Positions 11,991-23,627 of a stretch of 64,000 nt of DNA are shown in pieces. The first letter of the stretch is position 1; each line of letters opens with the position of its first letter. Made by a program: the position numbers and the translations under genes. The notes beneath the pieces are model-generated. The model ran no database searches and had not been told where the DNA came from. It worked only from the letters and a program-made list of their open reading frames with translations. Source of the DNA: Rhexocercosporidium sp. MPI-PUGE-AT-0058 (Eukaryota > Ascomycota > Leotiomycetes > Helotiales); NCBI GenBank assembly GCA_020746875.1, contig JAGTJL010000014.1:620001-684000 (forward strand), in the 5' to 3' direction.

Positions 11991-14900
11991 ATGGTTTCCG
12001 AGCGAGAAGGCTCGGCTGCGGCGCCGAGGCCAGCCCACAACACCGTCATCCCTCCTCCTCCTCCTCATCACCTTCGCGACCTCCCTCCTCCACCGGCACC
12101 ACAACGCCGCCGCGTTCCTCGCTCCCTTTCGCTCGCCCTCGAACTCGATGCTATAGCTCGATCTCGAGGCTCGAGACGTAGCTTTCATTCGTTTGCTTTG
12201 CCTCTGCCTGTTTCGCCGAGTCCTGTTTCGGTTTCGCGCCGCTCTTCGATCGCAGCTCCGTCTGTTCTTGATGCTGAAGTCGAGCTGGGAGATCGAGATC
12301 GGGAGATTGGATTATTGTTGGTAAGGCACTCTTCCTCCTTCTCCTCCTCTCCCAATTGCTCTCTATCTAGTTCGATTCTCTGATGCTCACCTGTTCGATA
12401 GCAAACCAACAGATCAAACCTCGCAGACCGACGCACAAGCATGCCTGCCCCCCGCACCAGCGACCCATGGGTCGAGCAATTGAGCTATCAACTAAGCCAC
12501 CGACACTCCCTCATCCCTCCAGTCCCCCCCATCCCCTCTATCTACAGTAACCAGAACCTGGCGCGACCTGCTGGTCGTCCTGCTGCCGCCTTCATAGGAA
12601 CAGAGCACCGGTTCGACAGACGTCAGCTTACTCCTACCTCTAGCTCTAGGTATCACTATGATGTCCCGGACTTTGATGGGGATCATACAGCCACGGTCGA
12701 AGATGCAGATGATGGTGACGATGGCTTACCTTTCGAGGACCTTTATGGCTCTTCGCCTCCTAGAAATCGCCGAGTTCCCTCCGACGATCTTTACAGCGCT
12801 TCCCCGGTTGCAAAGAGTCGAGCTCCGTCCACTAGCTTCAGCAGCTCCCGAAACCGACCTCCTACTCCCACCCGGATCCCGTCCCCACCATATGGTTCGC
12901 AGAGAGCTCCTCGGATTTACAGTCCTACTCCGCGAAAGAAATCTGGCAATGTCCAAGCCATAGTTAGATCATTCTCTGGGGAGTTTGACGAGTCGGAGGC
13001 TACGGTTACAACTGATTTCGACAGATCGTCTGCGAGTGCTTACAAGTCCGAGTTGGATACCACTAGCATGAGCGATACAATGGTGGAGGATGATAATGAT
13101 ACTGACAAGTTTGACTTTACCAACTATGAGAGACCAAGAGATCCAGTTGGTAGGTCGAAGGCCGGCAAGGTAAATGAGAAGCCAGCAAAGAAGACGTTCT
13201 TCTTCAGCAAAGCTCCCACTTCCACCCCATCATATATCACCACCCAAGGACAAGCTGCTAGACCCCTTCGTCATCAGAACTCTTTCTTCAACCTGAAGAA
13301 ATCTTCTGCTAAGAATGCGTCTAATTATTCTTTGGACAGTCCTTCTTCATTGGAGACTGGATCACCCGCAAAGCCAGACCAGAAGATGGAGAATGTCAAG
13401 GTCGCTCCTTCTTCTAGAGGCAAGAATATCGATATTGGAAGTAACGTTCGTCCCTCCCCACTTCGAGCACCAAGACCCTCCAGATCCATGTTCAACCTTC
13501 GACAAAAGAGCCAGACGCCAACTCCACGACCATTCGTCATATCGAGTCCTATGGACGCCAAGCATGTTGCTGGAAGCGGTACAGCCTTCGAGGAAGTCAT
13601 GAGTCGATCAACCAAGGAACACGCTCCTGATTCTCATTTGAACAAGTCTGTCACTTCAGCTCAACTCAGCGGCAGTGCCTCACCACCACGCATTCCCAAA
13701 TCAACGACCGCTGTCCATTTCAGTGACCAGACAACACCACGTCTCGCCCAGTCTTCCACTTCCACGCAGATTGGTGGACGAGGTGCCGCTTCAAACATGG
13801 CTCAGTCTTCCCCAACTATTGTCATTGTTGAAGGTACTCCATTCGCCATCCTTAATCCGCCTGTACCTGCTAAGAAGAGTGCAGCTTCAGGACCGAGTAT
13901 GACCAAATCGTCCACGTCTGCTAAGATCAACAGCCGAGGACCAACACCCAGTATGACTAAGTCGTCTACTTCTGCTCAACTCAATGGCCGGACTTCTGCC
14001 TTTGGAAGATGGCCAAAGCGCTCTACTCAAGCTCCCACTGTCAGACCTACTGGCGATAGACTCAAGATCTCTATCGGTGCACCTTCTGGCGTTGTCCATT
14101 TAGCAGGAAGCGGTACTGCTCTTGAAAGTGTCCAAGCACGATCTACCCCAACTCCAATTGCTGCTGATATGCCAGTCAGAAGTGTTCCAGGAGCTTCTAC
14201 TTCAGCACCTTTCAACGTTACCCAGGTTTTTGGGAATGGTACTGCTTTACGTGAGGCTGGTGAGCAATCCAATCCCCCTTTGCAAGTTCCTTCTGGACCA
14301 GCCAGGTCATTCACTCCAGCCTTTGGTGGCGGTCGAGCTCCAAGATCAATATCTAAGTCAAGAAATCCTTTCAAGAGATCTGCACCAAGCACCATTTCTA
14401 TTTCGTCTCCTTTCAACGCTAGCCATGTGGCTGGAGATGGTACTGCTTTTGAAGAGGTTATGGGTGAGTCAACTCCAGCCAGCAACGGCGCCGAAGGTTC
14501 AGCGAACAAAATCTCCCCAAGACGTTATCAATCGATGCAAGATATCAGAACTCGGAACGTATCAACACCGAGTCGTATTCCTTCGCCGATTTATGAGAAC
14601 AATCAAGGCCGGAATTTCACCACACCAATACTGCCATCCCAGAAGAAAGAGGTACGTATTCCCGACTGATTTATTTCTTGTCTAACATTCCATGCAGAAC
14701 ATTCCTCCCAGTAAAGCTCATCGCTTGCTGGGTACGATCTCCCCTGCACGAATTCAAACAAAACCAAGCAATCTCCCTCTTCCAAAATCTGGAACATTCG
14801 GCAAGCTCTCCTCATTGTCATCCTCGTGGGGCCGGTCCGTGGTCAATTTGGCTGCTCGCAATCAGTCTACCAACTCCCTTACTGCCGAGCCAACCACTTC

Positions 14901-15507
14901 TCTCCACGCTGAGCCTACGACTTCCGTTTCAAATGCTACAGCTACAGCTGAACCAGCTTGTAACCTTGCTCGCCCTCTAAGCCCTCTTCAATTAACAACA
15001 CCTAGCAGGAATCCTACCATGGTCTATGAAGTCAACTACAATTGGGAGGGACAATTTTCGACTCTGAGGGACAAGTATATGCAAGAGATGATGGAGTCCA
15101 CAATGAAGGATCCTAAGGCAATGCAGAGATTCCAGAGCCGAGAGGAGAGCCAAAAGAAGAAAAAGAAGAGGGGCAAGAATCCCGATAACCCTTTCCGAGA
15201 TGATGAGGACGCTGGTACAGTTGGGATCGACAACTTGCTCACCGAGGAAGAGTTCCGTTGGAAGAGAATCTTCATGACTTTAGAAGGTCGTGCTATTACC
15301 GATGGGGCCAAGGAGAGTAAGTTCGCTATCAACTTTGAGAAATTTCAGTACTGATCATGACTAGGTCTGTGGAAGTTCCAAGAGGCATTCGCTAAGAAGC
15401 ATCATCTCCCTTGGCTTCTGCCCGCCTGCTGCAAGCCCGCACCTGGAGAGGAGAGCTCGGGCGGTTTCATGTCTCGAGTCAACCGAGCCATTGGTCGAAA
15501 GGACTGA
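11991..15507 (+). CDS. Large disordered protein with internal repeats, function unknown
   Basis: I do not recognise a named domain. Exons 11991-12320, 12402-14651, 14698-15316 and 15365-15507 give 1113 residues; all junctions keep frame. The first 900 residues are rich in Ser, Pro, Thr and Arg and should be disordered. Two degenerate repeat families lie inside: one with core HVAGxGTAFEEVM (13563-13601, 14097-14132, 14223-14258, 14424-14462), one with core MTKSSTSAQLNGR (copies near 13639, 13747, 13897 and 13951). The C-terminal 170 residues are different and look folded: a YEVNYNWEGQF segment, a lysine block KKKKKRGKNP, an acidic LLTEEEFRWKRIF helix, then LWKFQEAFAKKHHLPWLLP. The disordered body with basic repeats would fit a scaffold or cytoskeleton/cell-wall associated protein, but that is only inference. 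The start could be further upstream at 11835. Confidence 0.75.
13563..14462 (+). repeat. Coding repeats HVAGxGTAFEEVM (4 copies) within the disordered protein
   Basis: Four degenerate copies of a roughly 25-residue unit, each preceded by an ISSPF/ISIGAP-like lead and followed by ST. Spacing is uneven (534, 126 and 201 bp start to start), so this is dispersed rather than tandem. Copies 1 and 4 are the most alike (HVAGSGTAFEEVM and HVAGDGTAFEEVM). Confidence 0.75.
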
Positions 15508-16606
15508 AGAGGACAAGATGATTCGACGAGCGATAATGGGGAACGAGAGACGACGGAAGCATGCATTGTATGAACTAATTTCGCTTCCTTTGTTTCTTTG
15601 CGGCGATAATGATTGATGCACCGCCATGAGGTGGGACGATGAACGACGACACGAGCGAGACGAATACGACAGTACCAATCGCAAGATGATTATGAGACTG
15701 ATGACGATGGATGGAATGATCATACGAGACGAAAATTTCCTTTTTTGTAAAGAGTTGATACCCCGCATAGCGAGCGATGTAGGAATAGAAATGATAATCT
15801 TTGAAATGGAACTCTAGTGTCTTTTCTTGCACATGTCATATGTTTCTAGATATACCAGTAATACGTCGCTAATAAAGGAGTAACTTTGCCACTGAAAGTA
15901 AAACGTAGAGATTTCTCTTTCTCTCTCTCTCTTGCAGACCTCAGGCGGGCTAGGTGTAGCGTGAAGGATGCGATTCAGATTTAGGAGACCTTCCTTACCT
16001 TAAACTTCTCCGAAGATTCAAAAAGATCAGAAAATAACAATACGAAGATGGAATATAGATAACGCAGCATATCAAGATGAATAAAATGAATGAAATCTAC
16101 CTATATAACGTATTCAACATTGCCAAGATAGTAAGATACCGATAGCATGGTGAACCAGCTAAGCGAGGGAGAGTTCAACAGCGCTGGAGCCGTATGATAC
16201 ATAGACCAAAGAAAAAAAATTCCGGAGCAGGATCAGAGAACAGAGATATGGAGTAGAGAGGGGCCGTGATTACTTCTAATCTAAGAACCGTTTGAAATGG
16301 AATGGAATGATGAGTAAATCAAGTACAGTACAGTACTGTACAAGGAATGGGATTTGGATAAGCAAAAATAAGATAGAATAAAATAAAATGTTGGATAAAC
16401 TGGGAAGATATAACAAATGAAGCGAAGTGAGCACAACGCCTCGACTTGTAACTCCTCGGGGGAAAATATCCTGGATCGCGATGTCCTGGACCTTCTCACC
16501 ACTGCCATTCAATGCCCATCCCTTCCTCCGTTTTGTACCTCGCCCGACTCCATCCCGCTTACCAATTCCTCATCTCAGCTCCCTCGGTAGCTTTCTCAGA
16601 GTAGAT
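15508..16606. other. Intergenic, AT-rich, no gene seen
   Basis: 1.1 kb between two converging genes. AT-rich with poly(A)-like runs and possible AATAAA signals. A near-palindromic GTACAGTACAGTACTGTAC-type stretch lies at about 16321-16341. No coding frame of credible composition. Confidence 0.6.
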
Positions 16607-17397
16607 TTAAGTAGGTTTATCACAGATGAAACTCTGGCTGTCCCCATCGTAGATAGCATCACCCTCCGGTCCCACGATGGTGAAAGTTCCCTGGCAATCA
16701 GCGGCGGGGTAGACCCAGCAGCCTGGGGTTGGGGGGATGAGTTTGATTGAGCCTGTGGTGTGTGGGTGTGTGTTAGTCATCCGACTATACTCCTCAGTAA
16801 ATTCCAAAAGGACCTTTTCAGGCTAGGGTGGAATTGGGTAGGGGATATGTGGCAGGATAGAGAGGTGGATGATTCCTTATGACTGAGCGAGTGAGAGGAT
16901 AGGGAGGGAGAGAGGGAGAGAGGGAGGGGGTATTTAAATGGTAGGTAACGGGAGGAGAGAGAAGAAAGAGGGACGGACCGGTTAAATGCGCGAATAAACC
17001 AAGGAGGTTGTAGCACTGTTCGTATTTCCCGTACGCGGTGTATTCGACGGATGGGAGACCGAGACCGATCCACCACCAGATGATGTCGAATGTTGCGAGG
17101 GGGCTGTGTTAACGCAAACATATCATCAGCCAAAGCCCAAAGATTTGCATATTTCGTGATATCCACACACAATATCGTCGTTTTGAGAGAAGGAGGGATT
17201 GGGATTGGGGGCTGGTGCCGAAGAGATGGTAGTGAAGTTGTGACATACGTTCCGTTGTCTTTCACATTCGAAGCAAAAGGCACAGTGGCTGGTACATTGG
17301 CCGCATCAGCTTCGGCAACTGGTGATGCCGGGTTAGGAAGAGCACCGGAAAGAGAGCCTGCCGTGAAGACTGCGGCTAGGAGGGAGCCGATTTGCAT
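16607..17397 (-). CDS. Small secreted cysteine-containing protein (candidate effector)
   Basis: Exons on minus are 17397-17249, 17103-16979 and 16752-16607, giving 139 residues. Residues 1-19 are a signal peptide (MQIGSLLAAVFTAGSLSGA), followed by an acidic/alanine-rich propeptide-like stretch to about residue 50. The mature part has four cysteines at 80, 103, 111 and 135. The second half, with IKLIPP, GCWVYPAADCQG, TIVGPEG and SQSFICD, has the Cys and Gly spacing seen in small fungal secreted proteins of beta/gamma-crystallin-like appearance; that fold is my inference. A TATAAA box sits about 100 bp upstream. The second intron is unusually long (226 bp) with a GTCCGT donor, the weakest junction. 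It is surrounded by gene-poor DNA, a common setting for effectors. Role unproven. Confidence 0.78.
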
Positions 17398-17497
17398 TAT
17401 GGTTGGTTGTATTGACGTTATTGTGAGGTGTAGAAGAGAGTCGATGACTTGATGATTTGAGATCGAGGTAGTTGAATGGGGAGGTAGAGATCGAGGG

Positions 17498-17503
17498 TTT
17501 ATA
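17498..17503 (-). promoter_or_regulatory. TATA box of the small secreted protein gene
   Basis: TATAAA on the minus strand about 100 bp before the ATG at 17397, the usual distance for a strong fungal promoter. Confidence 0.5.
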
Positions 17504-18248
17504 TGCCCTTGTGAATATCTCATCGGCGATGGGAGCGTAGAAGGACGGCGATCGATACGATCGATGCTTTGCTTCCTCGATCTTGGAGCCTCTCTTCGGT
17601 ACACTGAAAGTGCTCTCACACCGTGCCAAATTTTAGTATGTACTCCGTAAGAGACGGCGCCTCCGAGATGATTGTTGCTTCAGTGACGTAAGAGATATCG
17701 AGCGAGGATGTATATAGCTCAATCTCAACCAAGGTAGAAAGAACGTAACCTTGTGATATTGATAGTTCGTATATGTTTCTTGGAGGCAACGGGTGTGATA
17801 CCTTCAGCGCCAATTAAAGGCGAGGAAAATGTCGAGAAGGATCTTTGACCGATGTGATGACAGTCAAAACATATCCTGTGAGTCGTATCCATTTTGGCTC
17901 AGGACCGTGGTGCTGAATCTGGAAGTAAGTGACTGGTGTTGCAGCCATCATCACTTTCCCAGAGCCGAGAAACTTCATGTTGCTGGATTACCTCCACAAA
18001 CTTCTTATCAGTGGTTCAGCAGCCCAAGAGTAAGGGTACTCTTGATCTTAGAGAACTTTACGCCAACTGATCTCTAGCTGGGTCATTGTCTTATTTGGAA
18101 TCCATGATTGGATCCCAACATTGGTGGGATCGAATGAATCCTTTTCCAATTGCCCATGAACTCGTGGCCCAGCGCGGAGAAGCGGAGAGGTGTTGGTCGT
18201 GATCACTGGAAGACATCGATTGCCTTGGAGCCGACCGTACCCGTTTGC
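17504..18248. other. Intergenic, no gene seen
   Basis: Upstream of the secreted protein gene. Short frames only; nothing recognised. Confidence 0.5.
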
Positions 18249-18494
18249 CTATCCGTGATGACTGTCCAACATGAATCCAACTGCAATGCCGCCCAGGTAT
18301 TGAAGAGTGGTCCATTCAAGCTTTGACTGGTAACCAAACCAATGCTGGCCCAAGAAAGGGTTCTGCCGGAACGGGGCATCATTCAATCGGGGTTCCCTTC
18401 TGATGTGGTATTGGTAGCCTTGGTTGTCCTCCCTCGTTACATCGAAAGTGATTTCCGTTAGAGTTGGCGAATAAGCATCTCCGAAATCACTCAT
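18249..18494 (-). CDS. Hypothetical 81-residue ORF, doubtful
   Basis: Open frame of 81 residues from ATG at 18494 (the frame stays open further upstream to 18617 using non-AUG codons). Residues such as SDFGDAYSPTLTEITFDVT and NPFLGQHWFGYQ look protein-like, with a hydrophobic C-terminal stretch LGGIAVGFML. I do not recognise it. It could be one exon of a decayed gene or chance. No introns were placed. Confidence 0.25.
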   Translation of the reverse strand: MSDFGDAYSPTLTEITFDVTREDNQGYQYHIRREPRLNDAPFRQNPFLGQHWFGYQSKLEWTTLQYLGGIAVGFMLDSHHG

Positions 18495-19688
18495 GGCCTT
18501 TGGACGGGCACATATGAGCTGAATCATTCGAAACAGATTAATAAGCGAGACGATACTGGCAAGTTCATTAGCATGACAGCTATGCAGTGACGTTACCCAC
18601 GTAACAAAAGTGATCACTTACATGGATCAAATCCTCACTGTTTCTTCGAGAATCTTCTGACTGCGATCAGACCGGAAGATTAACGAAAAGCTGACCTGAC
18701 CGATGACACTATATACTTTCGATCCAAAGTCAACCATGGTTACAACGACTCAAATACCAACCGCGGCACTGTGCTCATGCTACTGTGTATACAACATCAA
18801 CCCAATAATTCGCCTTGTCTTGCAAATAGCCGGGATGTCACTTGGATATCCCCCGTCTGATATTGAAATCAGAGAAGTGATAAGATCTGTCACGTTTCCC
18901 CGCAGTGTTCTGCTCGATTGTCGGACGGCGTACAACAGAACGTAACGGTATCTCATCCCAATGATAAAAAAAAAGCCCAATGGACCTCCGTCTGAATAGC
19001 TGTCCCAACAAACAGCCATGTGAGACTTGAGACGGTGTAATGGGATCAGAGATTCAACTGGCGCGGGAAGAATCTCAGGACCGCTGGTGGTGGTGGTATG
19101 TGGAACTTACACAGAGTGACCCGATGCATGCCGCTCAGTGTTCTTCTGATCCGTACGAAGGTACTCTCAAAAGTTTCCCCGATGTCCGTGTGGAACGTCC
19201 AAGAGGAAGGAGAACACAGGAAAGAGCTGACCATGATCGATCGTAGACCGGAGGCGAGCTATGGCCTGTCTCGAGCATCTGCCTATCAGTGTGGCAGAAA
19301 AAGCGGTGAAAGGGCAAAATAACTTTTTCTTCAGCCAAACGAGTTGAGAACCGGTGGTTAGCTATGTCACACGACGATTTGGAAAGCTGGAAGCAGATGA
19401 GAGGTTTGCGAGACGGAAGACCGCAAGAGGAGCTTGGATTGAAGATGAGGAGACCAGTTACCAGCTACCTATATGCACATGAGAATATTCCCTCGTCGTC
19501 CCTTCTTAGTGCAGGTTCCGAATCAAGCAATAAAAGATCGATCCTCGGAGCAGGTATGTAAACTCGCGAAGCTGTTCTGAGAGCTTGCCCATGGTCCTTC
19601 ACGAAATAGGCACTTGCCAAACCCACCTAGCACTCTCCAATCAACTCCTCAACAAAGCTTTCAAAACTGTATCAAGAAAATTCGTCTC
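18495..19688. other. Gene-poor intergenic stretch
   Basis: About 1.2 kb in which the frames on both strands are short and of mixed composition. No mobile-element signature (terminal repeats, transposase or reverse transcriptase motifs) is visible. Confidence 0.5.
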
Positions 19689-19958
19689 TCATTGCTGTAC
19701 CATCCAATCAACCTTCCCAACCCTCCCCCTATCAAGAACACAAATCTCAGGATAAATACGAAGAAAATCCATCTCATCCTTCCTATCCGGCAAGGAACTG
19801 ACCACGAAATGCAACCATCCAGCACATCCATCAAATTGCACACCGAATCCATGCCTAACGGCTCCCATATATGTTCGCCATAAAGTTTGAAGCCTTTGCC
19901 CTAACGAATGCCAACCCAGTCTATTCCAACAGACAATATGAGAAGTGAGATAGATGAA
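19689..19958 (-). pseudogene. Orphan open frame, possible relic or terminal exon
   Basis: A 90-codon frame open on minus between stops, with only one internal ATG (19868). Its residues read like a real domain: RLGWHSLGQRLQTLWRTY, then FGVQFDGCAGWLHFVVSSLP and IYPEICVLDRGRVGKVDW, ending at TGA 19691-19689. Aromatic and charged residues are well mixed, unlike neighbouring frames. An upstream exon could not be found in 19960-20180, and a TGA blocks extension at 19961-19959. It may be the end of a decayed gene. No family was recognised. Confidence 0.35.
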
Positions 19959-20182
19959 TCACGCCCATCCATACGCCTGCGTGTGGGATACCCGTCCATG
20001 CGGCATGCCCCATTGTCTCGAACCTGAATCAAAGAATACGTATGCGAAGGAAATTAGGTAAGAGTAGCAAGCATAGCTCTGACCAATTTGGGCGGTGGTG
20101 CTAGAAAGACAAAACAGTCAGCCTCGTGATCCATTAAATTCCCCTTGAGGGTAAATAACCCACCAGAGGGCAGCCGAAATAC

Positions 20183-20184
20183 CT
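20183..20184. other. Short spacer note: no separate feature
   Basis: Zero-length marker; the stretch 19959-20183 downstream of the DUF8035-type gene is under 300 bp and shows no feature. Confidence 0.05.
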
Positions 20185-21996
20185 TAGTAGTATTTGGGTA
20201 CACTGATAGCCATCCTACCTTTTCGATCCTTTTCAATCCGCACACCTCCTTCAGGTTCCTCGATCCTCTCTCTTCTGACCAAGGTGACCTCTTCGCCTGG
20301 TCTCTCGAAGCGCTCGCGCTCGTATAGGACGAGATCGCTTTCCGAAGAGCGGCCATGACCACGGATGCGGTCTGCCTTGCGGAGTTCTCGTTCGGCTCGC
20401 TTCTCGGCGCGGAGAGCTTCCTTTTCGGCTTCGAGGGCCTTGATTTCTGCACGGATGGCTCGTTCGTCTTTTCGGTGATCGTGAGGACGAACAGCTAATG
20501 CTAGAGAACCGACAGGGGCATGCGCGGATGATTCGTAGATTTCCGTCCTTTCGTAGGATTCTTCGCGTGGACCAGGCCCAGCGTTGATAATGACTGGGTC
20601 ATGGTGGTGGTGATGAGACGGTTCAGGATGATGGTGATGAGATGGGCCAGCGTGCTCCACAATCTTGGTGTCTTGAACGATTTGGACGGGAGGTGGAGGT
20701 GGTGCGAAATTTCCTGGCTGAGGAGGTGGAGGGGGAACGGTGAAAACTTCATGTCTTTCTTCGATAACGGTACCGGCTTCAGAACGAGCACCCGACATTA
20801 CAGCTTCTGGACCAACGAGGTAGGTTGTTAGAGTTGTTTCTCTTTCTTTCACGGCTAAAGCGGACCAGCATTAGGCCAAAGCAATATTTGAACCAGTGGA
20901 GGTGATGAAAGTGCACTCAAAGAGACTAGGGGTACTCACTCTCTGAACTTCTGAAATCCTCGCTCAATTTGATAACCTCGTCAATGTTCTCACGGCCCAG
21001 AGCTTTTTGAATTATGATCACGTCGCCCTGAAACGTTAGCTTGGCTAAGATCGGACTGTAGGAGGTGCATACCTCTTCTTCGAATGGATACCCCAATTCG
21101 ATGATCGCCCTCTTGTGCACAAGTCTGGCAGGCATTCTTGTCTTTCCCTTCTTTGGGAACTCGCTTCTGACACTGATTGTTGTCTCCTCGCTACTAGACG
21201 AGCTAGTACTGCTGCTCCTGACACTTCCTCGGACACTGTGGCTTGCCCGACTATCCTTGCTTCGCCTTCGCCGTCTGATAATCTCCCTCTCTCGAACTCG
21301 TTCGGGATATCCTCTGAAAGATTCATCACCATAGAAATCCGGCTCGGCAATCTCGATATCCTCATATTCTCTCTCAGCGTAACGTCTTGGCGGAGGAAGT
21401 CCCCTCGATCTTGGCAGTGGGATAGGAGTCAAAGGCGGAGGTAACGGAGCACGCAGTTCCTCTCTATATCTCGCAGGAGGTCCGTATTCCTCCCTCTCCA
21501 CAAACCGGGTCAAAGGCTTCCGGTCAAACGTATCCAGACTCGACTGTCTCCTCAAGAAAGCCGGTCTATTCCCTCCACGTCGAACAGGTGGATCAGGGTC
21601 GATGAACTCGCGCTCCCTTTCCCTCTCCTTCTCAATCGTAATGCTATGTCCCCTATCACGACCGAATGGCCGCTCAGGCGCATGTCTTGGTCCCTCATCG
21701 TAATATTGTCGGCTGTCATACCGTTCCTCCTCGAAACCCCTCGGTCCTCGACGCTCGTATATCTCGTCAACAGATCGCTCTCTCGCTCTTCCTCCTCCGG
21801 GAGCCCGCAGGAAACTGGACTCCCGCTCCTCAAAACGATCGCGTTCTCCGTATCCGGGGCCAGGGGGGCCGCCGGCGAAGCGTGCACGCTCTCGCTCTTG
21901 TGCAAAGCGCTCGCTATCCCAGCGTTGTCCACCTCCACCACGACCGCCGCCGTATGGCAGGTCGGAGCCTGAAGAGCGATAGGGATCGCGGGACAT
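20184..21996 (-). CDS. DUF8035-type Arg/Glu-rich fungal protein
   Basis: Exons on minus 21996-21073, 21027-20940 and 20854-20184 encode 560 residues. The N-terminal 290 residues are extremely rich in Arg, Glu, Pro and Gly, with an RS-like patch (IIRRRRRSKDSRASHS, then a serine run). A folded core follows at about 295-370: KGKTRMPARLVHKRAIIELG, GDVIIIQKALGRENIDEVI and TTLTTYLVG; this resembles the DUF8035 core found only in fungi. After it come proline runs, histidine clusters (SHHHH and SHHHHH), a charged coiled-coil near residues 455-490 and the C-terminal RMAISVPKYY. Function is unknown; RS-like and coiled-coil parts suggest protein-protein or RNA-related scaffolding, as inference. The family name is from memory of the domain pattern. 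Confidence 0.82.
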
Positions 21997-23627
21997 GGTG
22001 TATCTGTTCTACAACGGATTCGTGTGTTGGTAGGTTCTGCTTCGTTTGATGTGTGGATGTAAGGATGGTGGGATGTATGTCTGTCGGCAAATGTGGTCCA
22101 GAGGCGATTTGACTTGTACCCCGCTAAGGATTCTTGCGTGCGCAGTGGCTGGCAAGCTGGCAGGATATTCGTAGATGTGCCGCGACGGTGTATAAATGGG
22201 GATGGAAGATGGTGGGAAAAGGAGGAGGTCGGTGATGAAGAGAAGGGAAGAGATTTATCGTATCGTCGGCAGTAAAGGATGAGGAGTGGTGGGGTGTTGG
22301 ATTGATGTTGAGGGATGCGAGATGAACATGGAGTCCAGAAACCGGAACTGGAGTGACGACGGGTTTGCAGGGGTGACCTTACCGTTGCACCATGCAATTG
22401 GGCAGTTTGGGCAGCCACGGCCTGAAACCCTCAAATCTTGATAATCCACGTGATTGTGTTCGAGGTCGTTCCTCGAAGGCTTCTTTCTTGGGCCTTATGA
22501 TCAATCTTGTCTTGAATTGAGAACAATAGTAACAACAATTATGTTTTACGGCACTCGAATCTTCACAAATTCAATAAATCCATACTTTACTTTCTATCAA
22601 CATCAAATATACACCCACCAACACATTTGAAGCTATCAACACTCACTACCGAGCCCGCTCCCACAGATCTTCCTAGACCGCCTCGACTGTCCGATGACGT
22701 AGTCGACGCCCAACAGGGGTGTCCAAGTCCCGAGGGGCCAGAAGCCATACCAAAAAAAAAGGAAGTCGGGCTCCTATCAGAATACAACTTATCTCCGCCT
22801 CCTATATCAGAAATCTACTATGTTAACAAATAAGAAATGTCATGTAAAGTGCACTACAGTACAAATCCGTGCTACTCGGCCACTGCCGCGGCTGTACCGC
22901 ATTGGCGCCCGAAATGGAGTCCCTTGGGCTTTGGGTTGGGTTTACTGTGTGGAGCGGGCCGAAGTACAGTCCCAAAATTGATCAAAGTATGGGACTCAGG
23001 GTCAGACTAAGGGGACTTTAAGCCGGGGAACAAGGAGATTTGCAGATGGGTGCTTGCAGTTGACTCCCGAGGTGGAGATGCTGCAGGCTGCTGTTTGTAC
23101 TATGGGTTGTTCCCCGTTTCTTGATGTGGCCAGGAGGGGGGTGTGTGTAGAGGCTGCCGTGGAAGAAAGGAGATATAGAAGAGGAGAGAGAGGAAAAGAA
23201 GAGAGGAGAAGAAGAAAAAAAGCAAAATTGGATAAACAGAATGATAGCAGAACAAAGATCAAGCGATTAAGGGGACTTGCTGAGTAGGACAGTATTGTCT
23301 AAATTAGCTTGAGGAAACTTGACAAGTCGGGAAATGCTTGCCTATCTCTACCTCTAGAGTGTTTTAGAAGCTTTTGGTACACTTCTACTGTAGGATCTTA
23401 CCCCCCCCCCTGGTGAGACCCCTAAGAGCCTGTTCCTGAATTCCTTGACTTTCTGTCTCCCATTACCCCAAACCTAGACCCCCTTACGCCACGCTATGCT
23501 TGCCTTCAAATTCGCCGAGTACGCCGGTACCGAGTATCCCATGCAGATTCTCCCACCTTCCCCTTCAAGTATCAACTCGAAAGAGGGCCATTCTACTGCC
23601 TCTTCCTTCAAAGATCAGTCGAAAGAC
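21997..23627. other. Intergenic, no gene seen
   Basis: 1.6 kb between the DUF8035-type start and the end of the TFB2 gene. It includes a purine-rich GGAGAGAGAGG-like tract near 23160-23230 and a 10-base C-run at about 23401-23410. Frames here are short and repetitive. Confidence 0.55.

Noticed and set aside
11733..12188. 151-codon minus-strand frame over the first exon of the repeat protein
   Set aside because: Arg-rich shadow of the plus-strand Pro/Ser-rich exon, which splices in frame into the main exon.
16900..17620. Long 280-codon minus-strand frame through the effector gene
   Set aside because: It reads through introns; the spliced model gives a signal peptide and cysteine-bearing domain, whereas the long frame has low-quality residues after the first exon.
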